Origin: Conexibacter woesei Iso977N
GTDB lineage: Bacteria > Actinomycetota > Thermoleophilia > Solirubrobacterales > Solirubrobacteraceae
Assembly (NCBI RefSeq): GCF_000424625.1
Contig: NZ_AUKG01000001.1
Coordinates: 2,415,842 to 2,479,841, forward strand
Direction of reading: 5' to 3'
Length of the DNA: 64,000 nucleotides
Part shown: positions 10,153-18,494 of the stretch, piece by piece
How positions within the stretch are numbered: position 1 is the stretch's first letter
How the letters are laid out: each line of letters opens with the position of its first letter
Notes under the pieces: model-generated
The model's input: the letters and a program-made list of their open reading frames with translations, nothing else
Database searches by the model: none
What the model was told of the DNA's origin: nothing
Position numbers and translations under genes: made by a program

Positions 10153-10180
10153 GCGACCCGTCACACTCGTGGCGGGTCGC
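10153..10180. terminator. Hairpin after the secreted repeat-protein gene
   Basis: Arms GCGACCCG (10153-10160) and CGGGTCGC (10173-10180) pair perfectly. An inner CAC/GTG pair closes a 4-nt loop. It starts 8 bp after the stop codon. There is no T-run, as is common for high-GC actinobacterial terminators. Confidence 0.6.
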
Positions 10181-10223
10181 CGGTCAAGTGCTGGATGATG
10201 ATGTGCCAGGGGAGGGGGAGCGC

Positions 10224-11111
10224 GTGAGCGGGTCGCTGGCGGGCGTCGAGCCGCGCCACTGGGCGTCGCTGCTCGCGCTTGCCGACGAGGGCAGCTTCCG
10301 GGCGGCGGCGGAGCGCCGGGGCCACGCGGGCTCTGCGATCCGCCACCACCTCGCGCAGCTCGAGCGCGTCGCGGGCGTCCCGCTCGTCGAGCGCGACGGC
10401 CGGACGGTCATGCTCACGACGGCGGGCGCGGCGCTCGCCGAGCACGCGCGCGGGATCGTCGGCCAGCTCGACGCGATGGCGGCCGACCTGCGGGGCGCGC
10501 CGCTGCGGGTCGGCACCGCCGACCACGGGGCGGCGAGGCTGCTCGCGGCGGCGCTGCCGGGTGCGGTCGCGGTCGAGGTCGTCGTCGCCGAGCTGGGCGG
10601 CGCGGCCGACCAGCAGGACGCGGTCGCGCGCGGCGAGCTGGACGCGGCCGTCGGCGAGGCGCCGCCGGCGACCGCGCCGTTCACGGTCGCCGCGCTGCTG
10701 GAGGACCCGATCGTCCTGGTCGTCGCGCGGTCGCCTGACGCGCACGGCGTGCCCGCGAGCCCGGCCGGGCCGCGCGAGGTCAGCGCGCTCACGCTCGCCG
10801 CCGACGCGGGCTGGCCGACGCTCGACCTGCTCCGCGCGCGCGTGCGCGCCGCGGGCTTCGAGCCGCCGGAAGTCCTACATGTCGGCGCGGGCGTCAGCGC
10901 GCAGGCGGTCGCCGCGGCGACCGGCGCGGCCGCGCTGCTGCCGGCCTCGGCGGTCGAGGACGACGGCAGCGCGACCGTCGTCGTCCGGCTGCGCGACCTC
11001 GTCCCGCCACGCGCGCTGACCGTGTACTGGCACGCGCACCGGCGGCGGACGAGCGAGTTGATGGTGTTGGCCGAGGCGCTGGGGCGCGCGGCGCGGACGG
11101 TGGCGGCATGA
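10224..11111 (+). CDS. LysR-family transcriptional regulator
   Basis: A 295-residue LysR-type regulator. The GTG at 10224 has a purine-rich ribosome-binding site (GGGGAGGGGGA) just upstream; the open frame reaches further but crosses the hairpin. The N-terminal helix-turn-helix is LALADEGSFRAAAERRGHAGSAIRHHLAQLERVAG. The effector domain (about residues 90-290) is rather short and alanine-rich. Its stop overlaps the start of a second LysR gene (ATGA). Two coupled LysR genes with no enzyme target between them is unusual. Confidence 0.88.
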   Translation: MSGSLAGVEPRHWASLLALADEGSFRAAAERRGHAGSAIRHHLAQLERVAGVPLVERDGRTVMLTTAGAALAEHARGIVGQLDAMAADLRGAPLRVGTADHGAARLLAAALPGAVAVEVVVAELGGAADQQDAVARGELDAAVGEAPPATAPFTVAALLEDPIVLVVARSPDAHGVPASPAGPREVSALTLAADAGWPTLDLLRARVRAAGFEPPEVLHVGAGVSAQAVAAATGAAALLPASAVEDDGSATVVVRLRDLVPPRALTVYWHAHRRRTSELMVLAEALGRAARTVAA

Positions 11112-11974
11112 GCGCCGTCGACATGCGCCAGCTCGCGGCGCTGGAGGCGATCGCGCGCGAGCGGTCGTTCCGCGGCGCCGCGCAGGCGCTGGGGTACGTG
11201 CAGTCGGCGGTCAGCCAGCAGATCGTGCAGCTCGAGCGGGCGTGCGGCGCGCGGCTCGTCGACCGCGCGCCCGGGACCGCGGCGGTCGCGCTGACCGCGG
11301 CGGGCGAGCTGGTCCTGGAGCACGCGGCCGCGGTGCGCGAGCGCTACGGCGCGGCCGAGCGGGAGCTGGCGACGCTCAAGCGCGGCGCGGGACCGCGGCT
11401 GCGCGTCGGCGTCGTGCCGGGCGCGCTGGCGCTGATGGGCGACGGGCTCGCCGACGCCGAGCCGGTCTGCCCGTGCACGCTCGCCGAGCGGCTCGTGCGC
11501 GGCGAGCTCGACGTCGCGTTCTGCGGGCTGCCGGTGCGGGACGAGCGGCTGTCGAGCGCCGAGGTGCTCGACGATCCGATCGTCGCGTTCGTCGCCGCGG
11601 GCGCGCCGGCGGCGGCGCTGGAGCGTCCGGCGCTGCCCGCCGACCTCGCCGGGCAGCGGCTCGTGCGGCTGACCGCGTGGGCCGGGCAGGACACGGCGCT
11701 GCGCTGGCTCGGCCGGGCCGGCCGCGCGGCCGGGCCGCCGCACGTGACCGACCGCGAGGCGACGCTGCGCTCGCTGGTCGCGGCGGGGGAGGCGTGGGCC
11801 ATCGTGCCGCGCCTGGTCGCCACCGGCCCCGGGACCGCCGCCGTCGTGCTGCGCGACGGCCCCTCGCCGCGCCGCCTCGGCCTCGTGTGGTCGGCCGAGC
11901 GCTCGGGCGTCCCGGCGATCGCGGCGTTCGTCGCCGACGTCCGCCGCGCGGCCGGCGCGCACGGCGGCTCTTAG
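11108..11974 (+). CDS. LysR-family transcriptional regulator, paralogue of the preceding gene
   Basis: A 288-residue LysR regulator with the canonical N-terminal recognition segment MRQLAALEAIARERSFRGAA and QSAVSQQIVQLERACGARLV. It is coupled to the upstream LysR by ATGA. The two differ clearly in the helix-turn-helix, so they are old paralogues and not a recent duplication. The effector domain is short but complete. Targets are unknown; no obvious T-N11-A box was found in the short gap on either side. Confidence 0.88.
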   Translation: MSAVDMRQLAALEAIARERSFRGAAQALGYVQSAVSQQIVQLERACGARLVDRAPGTAAVALTAAGELVLEHAAAVRERYGAAERELATLKRGAGPRLRVGVVPGALALMGDGLADAEPVCPCTLAERLVRGELDVAFCGLPVRDERLSSAEVLDDPIVAFVAAGAPAAALERPALPADLAGQRLVRLTAWAGQDTALRWLGRAGRAAGPPHVTDREATLRSLVAAGEAWAIVPRLVATGPGTAAVVLRDGPSPRRLGLVWSAERSGVPAIAAFVADVRRAAGAHGGS

Positions 11975-12018
11975 GAGACTCTGCGGCGCGGCCGCCGCGC
12001 GCTGCCGATCACCTGGGC

Positions 12019-12261
12019 ATGACCATCTCCTCGATCGGCTCCTCCAGCTCCGAGCCCACGACCCTCCAGAAGCAGCTCAAGACCGACCAGAAGACGCTCA
12101 GCGACGACGAGACCAGGAAGGCGAAGGCCGCGACGATCGCCGCCGACCAGGCCAGGGTCCTCTCCGACCAGCAGTCGATCGCCTCGGCGCAGACCAAGGC
12201 CAAGCAGTCGGCCGCCGCGTCCTCGTCCTCCTCCTCCGGCGGGGTCGACGTCAGCGTGTGA
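12019..12261 (+). CDS. Small serine-rich coiled-coil protein, unknown function
   Basis: An 80-residue protein starting at ATG 12019. Residues about 15-60 (LQKQLKTDQKTLSDDETRKAKAA onward) form an uninterrupted charged helix with heptad spacing. Both ends are serine-rich, the C-terminus with a run of six serines. No signal peptide or membrane helix. I do not recognise a named family. Codon use matches its neighbours, which supports a real gene. Confidence 0.6.
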   Translation: MTISSIGSSSSEPTTLQKQLKTDQKTLSDDETRKAKAATIAADQARVLSDQQSIASAQTKAKQSAAASSSSSSGGVDVSV

Positions 12262-12359
12262 GCCTGGACGGCCGGACTTGGGGTCGTGACAGACGTCATG
12301 GTCAGGTCGTGGCGGGTGGCATCTGGTGGGGCGCCGGTGGGTCCGGAAGGATGCGGCGC

Positions 12360-12686
12360 ATGACTTCGACGAGGCAGTTGGCGTTGCTCGGTGGGTTCCG
12401 GGAGGTGCCGTCCGCGGCGACCGACACGTATGTGGTCGGGGCGTTGATCGGTGGGGTGAACCTGGATCTGGGTGGGGCGGTGCTGCCGGCGGGTGGTGTC
12501 ACGATCACGAAGGTGTCGGTCGTCGGCGGGGCGCATGTGCGGGTGCCGGCCGGGTGCCGGGTCGAGGTGCAGGCGTTCAACCTCGTGGGCAGGAAGCGGA
12601 TCCTGTTGAGCAGGGGCGATGAGCACGGGCCGCTCGTGCGCGTGCGCTCGTGGGGGTTGTTCGGTGGGGTGCACGTCGAGGACTGA
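12360..12686 (+). CDS. LiaF-like C-terminal domain protein (cell-wall-active antibiotic response fold)
   Basis: A 108-residue protein. The ATG at 12360 has GGAAGG 9 bp upstream; a GTG at 12258 overlapping the previous stop would add 34 unconvincing residues. The pattern of short beta turns with repeated GG (LGGFRE, IGGVNLDLGGAVLPAGG, VVGGAHVRVPAGCRVEV, GLFGGVHVED) matches the beta-helical C-terminal domain found in LiaF and in DUF1707-type proteins. Here the domain stands alone without membrane helices. A role in envelope-stress signalling is known for LiaF, but it is only a guess for this protein. Confidence 0.6.
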   Translation: MTSTRQLALLGGFREVPSAATDTYVVGALIGGVNLDLGGAVLPAGGVTITKVSVVGGAHVRVPAGCRVEVQAFNLVGRKRILLSRGDEHGPLVRVRSWGLFGGVHVED

Positions 12687-12729
12687 CGCGCGACGGCGTG
12701 GCAGGGCGCGGGCGTGAGAAGCTCGCGGG

Positions 12730-14955
12730 GTGGATTCGGTGATGACGGGGGAGCGGCCGGGGCTCGGCGAGGCCGAGGCGGTCGGGATCGCGCGGGAGCT
12801 GTTCGGCGTGGAGGCCGATGCGGCGCGGGATCTGGGGAGCGAGCGGGATCGGTCGTTCATGGTGGTGGACTCCGGCGGCGCGGCGGTCGCGGTGTTGAAG
12901 GTGTCGAACGCCTCCGAGGATCCGGAGGTGCTGGACATGGAGGCGGGCGCCGCGCTGTGGATCGCGGAGACCGACCCGGAGCTGCGGGTCGCCGTTCCGC
13001 GCCGCGCGCGCGACGGCGAGCTGCGCGCGCGGTGGGGTGCGCACTGGGTGCGGTGCTACGACGCGCTTCCGGGGCGGGCGCGGTCGGAGGCGGCCGGGCT
13101 CTCCGACGACGCCCTGGTCGGTTGGGGTGCGACCGATGCGCGGCTCGCGCGGGCGCTGCGGGGCTACTTCCACCCGCGCGCGCAGCGGGTGCTGCCGTGG
13201 GACGTCTCGCATGCGCTGACCGCCCGGGCGATGATCGACGACGTCCAGGATCCGGAAGCCCGCGCCGCCGTCGTGCGCGTGCTCGACGCGTTCGAACAGC
13301 GGGCCGTCCCGGTCTGGCCGCGCCTGCGCGCGCAGGCGCTGCACGCCGACCTCACGCTCGACAACGTCCTGACCGACGACGACGGCCACATCATCGGGAT
13401 CGTCGACTTCGGCGACATGAGCCACACGACGCTCGTCGCCGACCTCGCGTCGGTGCTCGACTCGGTCGCGGTCGGGCGCGAGCCGGACGACATCCTGCGC
13501 GCCGCGCGCCTGGTCCTCGACGGCTACCAGCGCCACACGCCGCTGGAGGACGACGAGCTCCAGGTGCTCGGCGTCGCCTGGGCCGCCCGCAGCGCGCTGA
13601 CGATCGCGATCAGCTCGTGGCGCGTCGCCCAGGGCCTGGAGGAGCAGGCGTTCGCCGAGCGCTTCAACGCCGAGTGCCTCGCGGTGATCGAGGCGCTGGA
13701 GGCGGTCGGGTGGGACGACGTCGCCGCGCAGCTCGGCGCGCCGAGGGACGATCGCCCGGACCAATCACTCCAACAACGCCGCGCCGCCGCCTTCGGCCCG
13801 GCGATCGACCCCTTGTTCTACGGCGACGACCCGATCCAGGTCGTCTCCGCCCAGGGCGTCTGGATCACCGACGCCACCGGCGCGCGCCTCCTCGACGCCT
13901 ACAACAACGTCCCGTGCGTCGGCCACGCCCACCCGCGCGTCACGACCGCGATCGCGCGCCAGAGCGCCCGGATCAACACCCACACGCGCTACCTGCACCC
14001 GACCGCGATCGCGCTGTCCGAGCGCCTCGCCGCCACCTGCCCGCCCGAGCTCGACACGGTCTTCCTCGTCAACTCCGGCTCCGAGGCCAACGACCTCGCC
14101 TGGCGGATGGCGACCGCGGTCACCGGCCGCCGCGGCGGGCTCTGCACCGACTTCGCCTACCACGGCATCACCGAGGCGATCGCCGCGCTCTCGCCCGAGG
14201 GCTGGCTCGACGGCGCCGGCCCCGACCACGTCGAGCGCTGGCTCCCCGACGGCGACGCGACCAAGCACGCGCAGGCGATCCAACGCCTACAGGAAGAGCG
14301 CGGCCACGCCCTCGCCGCCACGATCCTCGACGGCGTCATCACCAGCGACCGGATCGACGACCTCGACGCCGCCTACGTCCAGCAGCTCGTCGCCCAGACC
14401 CACGCGGCCGGCGGGCTCTACATCGCCGACGAGGTCCAGGCCGGCCACGGCCGCACCGGCGACGCGCTCTGGTCCTTCACGCGCGCGGGCGTCACCCCGG
14501 ACTTCGTCACGCTCGGCAAGCCGATGGGCAACGGCCACCCGGTCGCCGCGGTCATCACGAAGTCCTCGATCGCGCAGCAGCTCGTCGGCCACTCCGCGCT
14601 GTTCAGCACCTTCGGCGGCAACCCCGTCAGCGCCGCCGCCGCGATGGCCGTCCTCGACGTCATCGAGGACGAGCGCGTCCTGGACCGCGTGCAGCGCACC
14701 GGCCACGCGCTCCGCACCGCGCTACGCGCGATCGGCCACCCGGACGTCCTCGACGTCCGCGGCGCCGGCCTGGCGATCGGCGTCGAGCTCCCGAGCGAGG
14801 CGCACGCCCAGGCGGCGCGCGATCGCATGCGTCAGGCCGGCGTCCTCGTCGGCACGACCGGCCGCGACTCCAACATCCTCAAGATCCGCCCGCCGCTCGC
14901 GTTCGCCGACGAGCACGTCGCCCTCGTCGCCCGCGTGCTCGCCGCCGCGCTGTAG
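12730..14955 (+). CDS. Fusion of an APH-type kinase with a class III PLP aminotransferase
   Basis: A 741-residue two-domain enzyme. Residues about 1-330 form an aminoglycoside-phosphotransferase-like kinase, with catalytic loop HADLTLDN (H205, D207, N212) and metal motif DFGD (226-229). Residues about 345-741 form a class III aminotransferase, with cofactor region NSGSEAND, DEVQAGHGRTG and the PLP lysine in LGKPMGNG (K597). Relatives include long bacterial proteins that also carry a peptidase-like middle domain, and the eukaryotic ethanolamine-phosphate phospho-lyase group; here the middle domain is absent. A kinase phosphorylating an amino alcohol for the second domain to act on is a plausible inference. 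GTG 12730 or ATG 12742 could be the start. Confidence 0.88.
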   Translation: MDSVMTGERPGLGEAEAVGIARELFGVEADAARDLGSERDRSFMVVDSGGAAVAVLKVSNASEDPEVLDMEAGAALWIAETDPELRVAVPRRARDGELRARWGAHWVRCYDALPGRARSEAAGLSDDALVGWGATDARLARALRGYFHPRAQRVLPWDVSHALTARAMIDDVQDPEARAAVVRVLDAFEQRAVPVWPRLRAQALHADLTLDNVLTDDDGHIIGIVDFGDMSHTTLVADLASVLDSVAVGREPDDILRAARLVLDGYQRHTPLEDDELQVLGVAWAARSALTIAISSWRVAQGLEEQAFAERFNAECLAVIEALEAVGWDDVAAQLGAPRDDRPDQSLQQRRAAAFGPAIDPLFYGDDPIQVVSAQGVWITDATGARLLDAYNNVPCVGHAHPRVTTAIARQSARINTHTRYLHPTAIALSERLAATCPPELDTVFLVNSGSEANDLAWRMATAVTGRRGGLCTDFAYHGITEAIAALSPEGWLDGAGPDHVERWLPDGDATKHAQAIQRLQEERGHALAATILDGVITSDRIDDLDAAYVQQLVAQTHAAGGLYIADEVQAGHGRTGDALWSFTRAGVTPDFVTLGKPMGNGHPVAAVITKSSIAQQLVGHSALFSTFGGNPVSAAAAMAVLDVIEDERVLDRVQRTGHALRTALRAIGHPDVLDVRGAGLAIGVELPSEAHAQAARDRMRQAGVLVGTTGRDSNILKIRPPLAFADEHVALVARVLAAAL

Positions 14956-14957
14956 CC

Positions 14958-14975
14958 CGGCGCGCCGGCGCGCCG
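14958..14975. terminator. 18-bp GC palindrome between convergent genes
   Basis: CGGCGCGCCGGCGCGCCG is perfectly self-complementary and fills most of the 22-bp gap between the stops of the aminotransferase fusion and the convergent MarR gene. It is a likely bidirectional terminator, though without a loop it would need to melt centrally. Confidence 0.45.
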
Positions 14976-14977
14976 CC

Positions 14978-15358
14978 TCAGCAGTCGCGGTGGTTGCCCG
15001 TGCAGCCGCCGACGGCGCGCTGCAGCAGGTCGTGGAGCTGGCGGCGCTCGGCCTCGTCGAGCCCGGACAGCACCTCGGACTCGATCGCCAGCAGCGCGAA
15101 CTCGACCCTGGCGAGGTGACGCCGGCCCTTGGCGGTCATGGCGACCGTGTGGCGGCGCCGGTCCTCCGCCGACCGGCGGCGCTCGATCAGCCCCTGCTCC
15201 TCGAGCTCGTTGAGCAACCCCACCAGGTTGGTCCGGTCGATCTGCAGGATCAGCGCGAGCTCGGCCTGCCCGGTCTCGCCGACGTCGCGCAGGATCGTCA
15301 GCGCGATGTGGTGGCGCGGGCGCAGCCCGAAGCCGGCGAGCAGGTGCTCGGCCGGCAC
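14978..15358 (-). CDS. MarR-family regulator of the adjacent azoreductase (N-terminus uncertain)
   Basis: A winged-helix MarR protein of at least 126 residues (AELALILQIDRTNLVGLLNELEEQGLIERRRSAEDRRRH). It ends in a cysteine-containing tail (GGCTGNHRDC), which could sense oxidants. The GTG at 15358 is the first usual start, but the frame stays open upstream and encodes a MarR-like first helix (LSGALLGNLSRRIG) with no ATG, GTG or TTG before an in-frame TAG near 15478. The true start may be a rare codon, or the 5' end may have shifted frame. It is divergent from the azoreductase across a perfect 11-7-11 operator. Confidence 0.8.
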   Translation of the reverse strand: MPAEHLLAGFGLRPRHHIALTILRDVGETGQAELALILQIDRTNLVGLLNELEEQGLIERRRSAEDRRRHTVAMTAKGRRHLARVEFALLAIESEVLSGLDEAERRQLHDLLQRAVGGCTGNHRDC

Positions 15359-15478
15359 GCCGATCCGGCGCGACAGGTTCCCCAGCAGGGCGCCGGAGAG
15401 CGGGACGTGGTCGTTGATGACGGGCAGCTCGCTGATGCCGTCATGGTACCCGGCCCAGCACCGGTCGTTGACGTGCTA

Positions 15479-15507
15479 TAGATGCTTTGCGCAACACAAA
15501 GCATCTA
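15479..15507. promoter_or_regulatory. MarR-type operator, perfect 11-7-11 inverted repeat
   Basis: Left arm TAGATGCTTTG (15479-15489) and right arm CAAAGCATCTA (15497-15507) are exact reverse complements separated by 7 bp. A TATAGAT sequence (15476-15482) overlaps the left arm and could be a -10 element. The repeat sits 13 bp before the azoreductase start and upstream of the divergent MarR gene, so one repressor could control both. Confidence 0.8.
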
Positions 15508-15520
15508 CCGAGGATCAACC

Positions 15521-16168
15521 ATGCCCCACCTGCTCCACATCGACTCGAGCTTCCAGACCGACGCGTCCGTCACCCGCGGCCTGACCGCCCGCGCCCGCGA
15601 GCGCTGGCTCGCCGCCCACCCCGAGGGGACCGTGACCTATCGGGACCTCGGCGCGGAGCCGATCCCGCACATCGACACGGCCTCCGGCCTGGCCCGGATG
15701 GTCCCGGCCGACGTCCACACGCCCGAGCAGGCCGCGTCGTGGGCGCTGACCGTCGCGCTGATCGACGAGGTCAAGGCCGCCGACACCATCATCTTGGGCC
15801 TGCCGCTCTACAACTTCGGGCCGCCGAGCAGCATCAAGGCGTGGGTCGACCACCTGATCGCGCCCGGGCTCAGCGTCAACCACGACACGCATGAAGGCCT
15901 GCTCGCCGGCCGCGACCTGATCGTCCTCGCCTCCCGCGGCGGCGGCTACGGCGCGGGCACGCCGCGCGAGGGCTGGGACCACGCCGAGCCGTGGCTGCCG
16001 CACGGCCTGTCGCTGACCGGCCTGGAGCCGCGCTTCATCACCGCCGAGCTCCAGCTCGCCCCGGTCACGCCCGCGATGAGGGACCTGATCCCGATGGCCG
16101 AGGAGTCGCTGGCCGCCGCGCAGCGCGCCGTCGATGCCCTCTGGGTCCCGGCGGAGGCGACGGCCTAG
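15521..16168 (+). CDS. azoR: FMN-dependent NADH:quinone oxidoreductase / azoreductase
   Basis: A 215-residue flavodoxin-fold enzyme that reduces quinones and azo compounds with NAD(P)H. The N-terminus LLHIDSSFQTDASVTRGLTARARERW binds the FMN phosphate, LGLPLYNFGPPSSIKAWVDHL is the central FMN-binding loop, and SRGGGYG lies in the second flavin loop. ATG 15521 was chosen over an in-frame ATG at 15482 because the latter lies inside the operator. Divergent MarR plus azoreductase is a well-known oxidant/quinone-responsive pair. Confidence 0.92.
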   Translation: MPHLLHIDSSFQTDASVTRGLTARARERWLAAHPEGTVTYRDLGAEPIPHIDTASGLARMVPADVHTPEQAASWALTVALIDEVKAADTIILGLPLYNFGPPSSIKAWVDHLIAPGLSVNHDTHEGLLAGRDLIVLASRGGGYGAGTPREGWDHAEPWLPHGLSLTGLEPRFITAELQLAPVTPAMRDLIPMAEESLAAAQRAVDALWVPAEATA

Positions 16169-16196
16169 GCGCGAGGCCACCGCGTAGGATCGGGCC

Positions 16197-16973
16197 ATGG
16201 GAGACGTGCGTGAGGCGCCGGCCGGGGACTTCGACTACGAGGCGCATGGGCGTGGGTATGCGGTGCGGCGGCAGCCGGATCCGCGGATCGCGGCGCAGAT
16301 GCACGCCGCGCTCGGCGACGCCCGGACGGTCCTGAACGTCGGCGCGGGGGCGGGGTCCTACGAGCCGGAGGACCGGCATGTCGTGGCGGTCGAGCCGTCG
16401 GCGCAGATGCGGGCGCAGCGACCCCTACATCTCGCTCCGGCGATCGACGCGGCCGCCGAGCGGCTGCCGTTCGACGACGACAGCTTCGACGCCGCGATGG
16501 CGTCCCAGACGATCCACCAGTGGACCGACCTCGACGCCGGGCTGGCCGAGCTGCGGCGCGTCACCCGCGGGCCGATCGTGATCTTCACGTTCGACGGCCC
16601 GGCGCTGCGCGACTTCTGGATGAACGAGTACGTCCCCGAGGTCGTGGACACCGAGTGCTCACGCTTCCCCACGATCTCGCATGTGGTTGATGTCCTTGGT
16701 GGCGCCGGCCGCGTCGAGGTCCAGGACGTCCCGGTCGCGATCGACTGCGTCGACGGCTTCGGCGAGGCCTACTACGCGCGGCCCGAGGCGTTCCTCCAGG
16801 ACGACGTCCGCCAGGCGCAGTCCGGGTGGGTCAAGACCGACCAGGCCGCGGTGCTGCGCGGGGTCGAGCGGCTCGCCGCCGACCTGGAGTCCGGCGCGTG
16901 GGACGCCAAGCACGGCGCGCTGCGCTCCCAGCCGGAGCGCGTCGGCGCGCTGCGGCTGATCGTCGCGCGCTAG
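16197..16973 (+). CDS. Class I SAM-dependent methyltransferase
   Basis: A 258-residue methyltransferase. The SAM motif VLNVGAGAGSYEP lies near residues 44-56, followed by an acidic strand end (VVAVEPSAQM) and the post-motif LPFDDDSFDAAMASQTIHQW typical of UbiE/BioC-like enzymes. The C-terminal half is family-variable. It follows the azoreductase by 28 bp on the same strand and precedes a small hypothetical gene by 3 bp. Its substrate is unknown. Confidence 0.88.
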   Translation: MGDVREAPAGDFDYEAHGRGYAVRRQPDPRIAAQMHAALGDARTVLNVGAGAGSYEPEDRHVVAVEPSAQMRAQRPLHLAPAIDAAAERLPFDDDSFDAAMASQTIHQWTDLDAGLAELRRVTRGPIVIFTFDGPALRDFWMNEYVPEVVDTECSRFPTISHVVDVLGGAGRVEVQDVPVAIDCVDGFGEAYYARPEAFLQDDVRQAQSGWVKTDQAAVLRGVERLAADLESGAWDAKHGALRSQPERVGALRLIVAR

Positions 16974-16976
16974 CCC

Positions 16977-17414
16977 ATGGACACCGCCCCCGACCTGCGC
17001 GCGCCGCTGCGCGCCCGGACCGTCGACGCGCCGCCCGGCGCGGGCGCCGACCACGGGATCGAGCGCGGTCTGGTCGCGATCGGCGAGCCGCTGGCGCAAC
17101 TCCCGGCGTCGCTCGACGACGCGGTCGCGGCGACGGCCGCCGAGCACGGCGAGAAGGCGGCACGGATGCTCGAGCGCTTCGCCGCGCTGCCGGATGGGAC
17201 CGTCGTCTGGACCCAGGACTCCGCGGGCGCCTTCCACCGCGGCACGATCGCCGGCCCGTGGCGCTACGACGCGTCCGCCGAGGGGTTGTTGTTGGGGTTG
17301 GTCCACGCCCGCGCCACCGCGTGGGAGCCCGACGCCTTCGGCCCGGACGCGGTCCCGGCGAAGGTCGCCGCGAGCTTCGCCCGCGGCGGCCGCAACCTCC
17401 AGGCGATCCGCTAG
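16977..17414 (+). CDS. Hypothetical protein, unknown family
   Basis: A 145-residue soluble protein starting 3 bp after the methyltransferase stop, so probably cotranscribed. The N-terminus is proline- and alanine-rich. The middle (EKAARMLERFAALPDGTVVWTQDSAGAFHRGTIAG) looks like a short alpha/beta domain. No signal peptide, membrane helix or recognised motif. Codon usage is normal. Its stop shares CTAG with the convergent flavin oxidase pseudogene. Confidence 0.6.
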   Translation: MDTAPDLRAPLRARTVDAPPGAGADHGIERGLVAIGEPLAQLPASLDDAVAATAAEHGEKAARMLERFAALPDGTVVWTQDSAGAFHRGTIAGPWRYDASAEGLLLGLVHARATAWEPDAFGPDAVPAKVAASFARGGRNLQAIR

Positions 17415-18494
17415 GCGAAGCGCGCGGGCGCGAAGGCCGGCGGCGGCGTGGCGCGGTCGAGCGCGACGTCGGCGGCGAGGCGGCCGGAGGCGGGGCCGAG
17501 CGAGATCCCGTACGGCCCGTGGCCGGAGGCGACATGAAGGCCTTGCACACCCGGGACCGGCCCGATCACCGGCAGCCCGTCGGGCGTCACGGGCCGGGCG
17601 CAGGTGCGGGTGGCGACGAGGCGCGCCTCCGCGATGACCGGCAGGAAGCGTGCCGCTCGGGTCCGGAGCGCCGCGGCGGTCGCCGCCTCGTCGGGCTCCT
17701 CGACGGTGCGCGAGGCGCCGAGCACCGTGACGTCGGCCAGCGGCGTCGCCTCGAAGCCGGCGTCGGACGGGTCGTCCCAGTCCTCGATGCGATGGCGTAC
17801 AACTCGGTCGTCCGGCAGCGCCACCTGGACGGTCACGCCCCACAGCGCCGACACCGGCACCGCGCCGCCCGTCAGCGCCGCCGACCACGGCCCCGCCGCG
17901 ACGAGCACCGCGCCCGCGGCGAGCAGCTCGCCGTCGTCGTCGCCGATCCGGACCCCGGCGCAGCGGCCGTCCTCGACCACCGGGATCGCCCGGACGCCCT
18001 CCTCGATCCGCGCGCCCGCCGCACGCGCCGCCGCGGCCAGCGCCCGCGTCGCGGCGGCCGGGTGCGCCGGGAAGCCGGTCCCGGCGATCAGCCCGTCGGC
18101 CAGCTCGGGCTCGATCGCCCGCAGCGCGGCGGCGTCCAGCGCCTCGAATCGGCGGTCCAAGTCGTCTGAACCCCAATATGTGGGGGCGAGACGACTTGGA
18201 CCCGCCGTTCGGTGCCGAACTCGCCCCGGAAGCACCACCACGCCGAGCCACACCGCGACCGGTGGCGCCGCCTCCAGCGCTGCTCGTCGTCGATGCCCTC
18301 CCGCGGACGCCTCGCGGCACCGCCAACACGGCCACCCCGAACCGCCGGTGCAGCGACCGACTCCTCGTAGAGCTCGTGGCGCGCCTCATCGAGAGGACCA
18401 CGCGCGCACCCGCCTCGGCGGCGAACACCACCGCCGCGCAGCCGACGATCCCACCGCCGACGACCACCAGATCGGGCGCTCCGCCACTCGACAT
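17411..18494 (-). pseudogene. Frameshifted FAD-dependent D-amino acid oxidase-family enzyme
   Basis: The start at 18494 gives a good dinucleotide-binding N-terminus (PDLVVVGGGIVGCAAVVFAAEAGARVV). About 35 residues in, coherence is lost: LDEARHELYEESVA, SLHRRFGVAVLAVPRGV and GIDDEQRW are fragments in alternating frames. From about 18253 one frame reads cleanly to the stop (RFEALDAAALRAIEPEL, TRTCARPVTPDGLPVIGP, the DAO-family C-terminus). At least two or three indels, and probably a deletion of the usual ASGRNSG region, separate the parts. A 43-bp hairpin sits just inside the intact C-terminal frame. It is either a decayed gene or a poorly sequenced stretch. Confidence 0.72.
18157..18199. repeat. 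43-bp bipartite hairpin inside the oxidase pseudogene
   Basis: Outer arms CCAAGTCGTCT (18157-18167) and AGACGACTTGG (18189-18199) are exact complements. After a 3x3 internal loop, CCCCA (18171-18175) pairs with TGGGG (18181-18185) around a 5-nt loop. The structure is typical of intergenic terminators or small mobile palindromes and is unexpected inside a coding region. Its architecture resembles the hairpin at 63560-63606. Confidence 0.75.

Noticed and set aside
12258..12359. Longer start for the LiaF-like protein
   Set aside because: It would add 34 residues rich in Gly and Arg with no similarity to the fold, and the ATG at 12360 has a better ribosome-binding site.
14958..14975. Restriction or recombination site made of the GC palindrome
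   Set aside because: Such GC palindromes arise easily at this composition. A terminator role between convergent genes is simpler.
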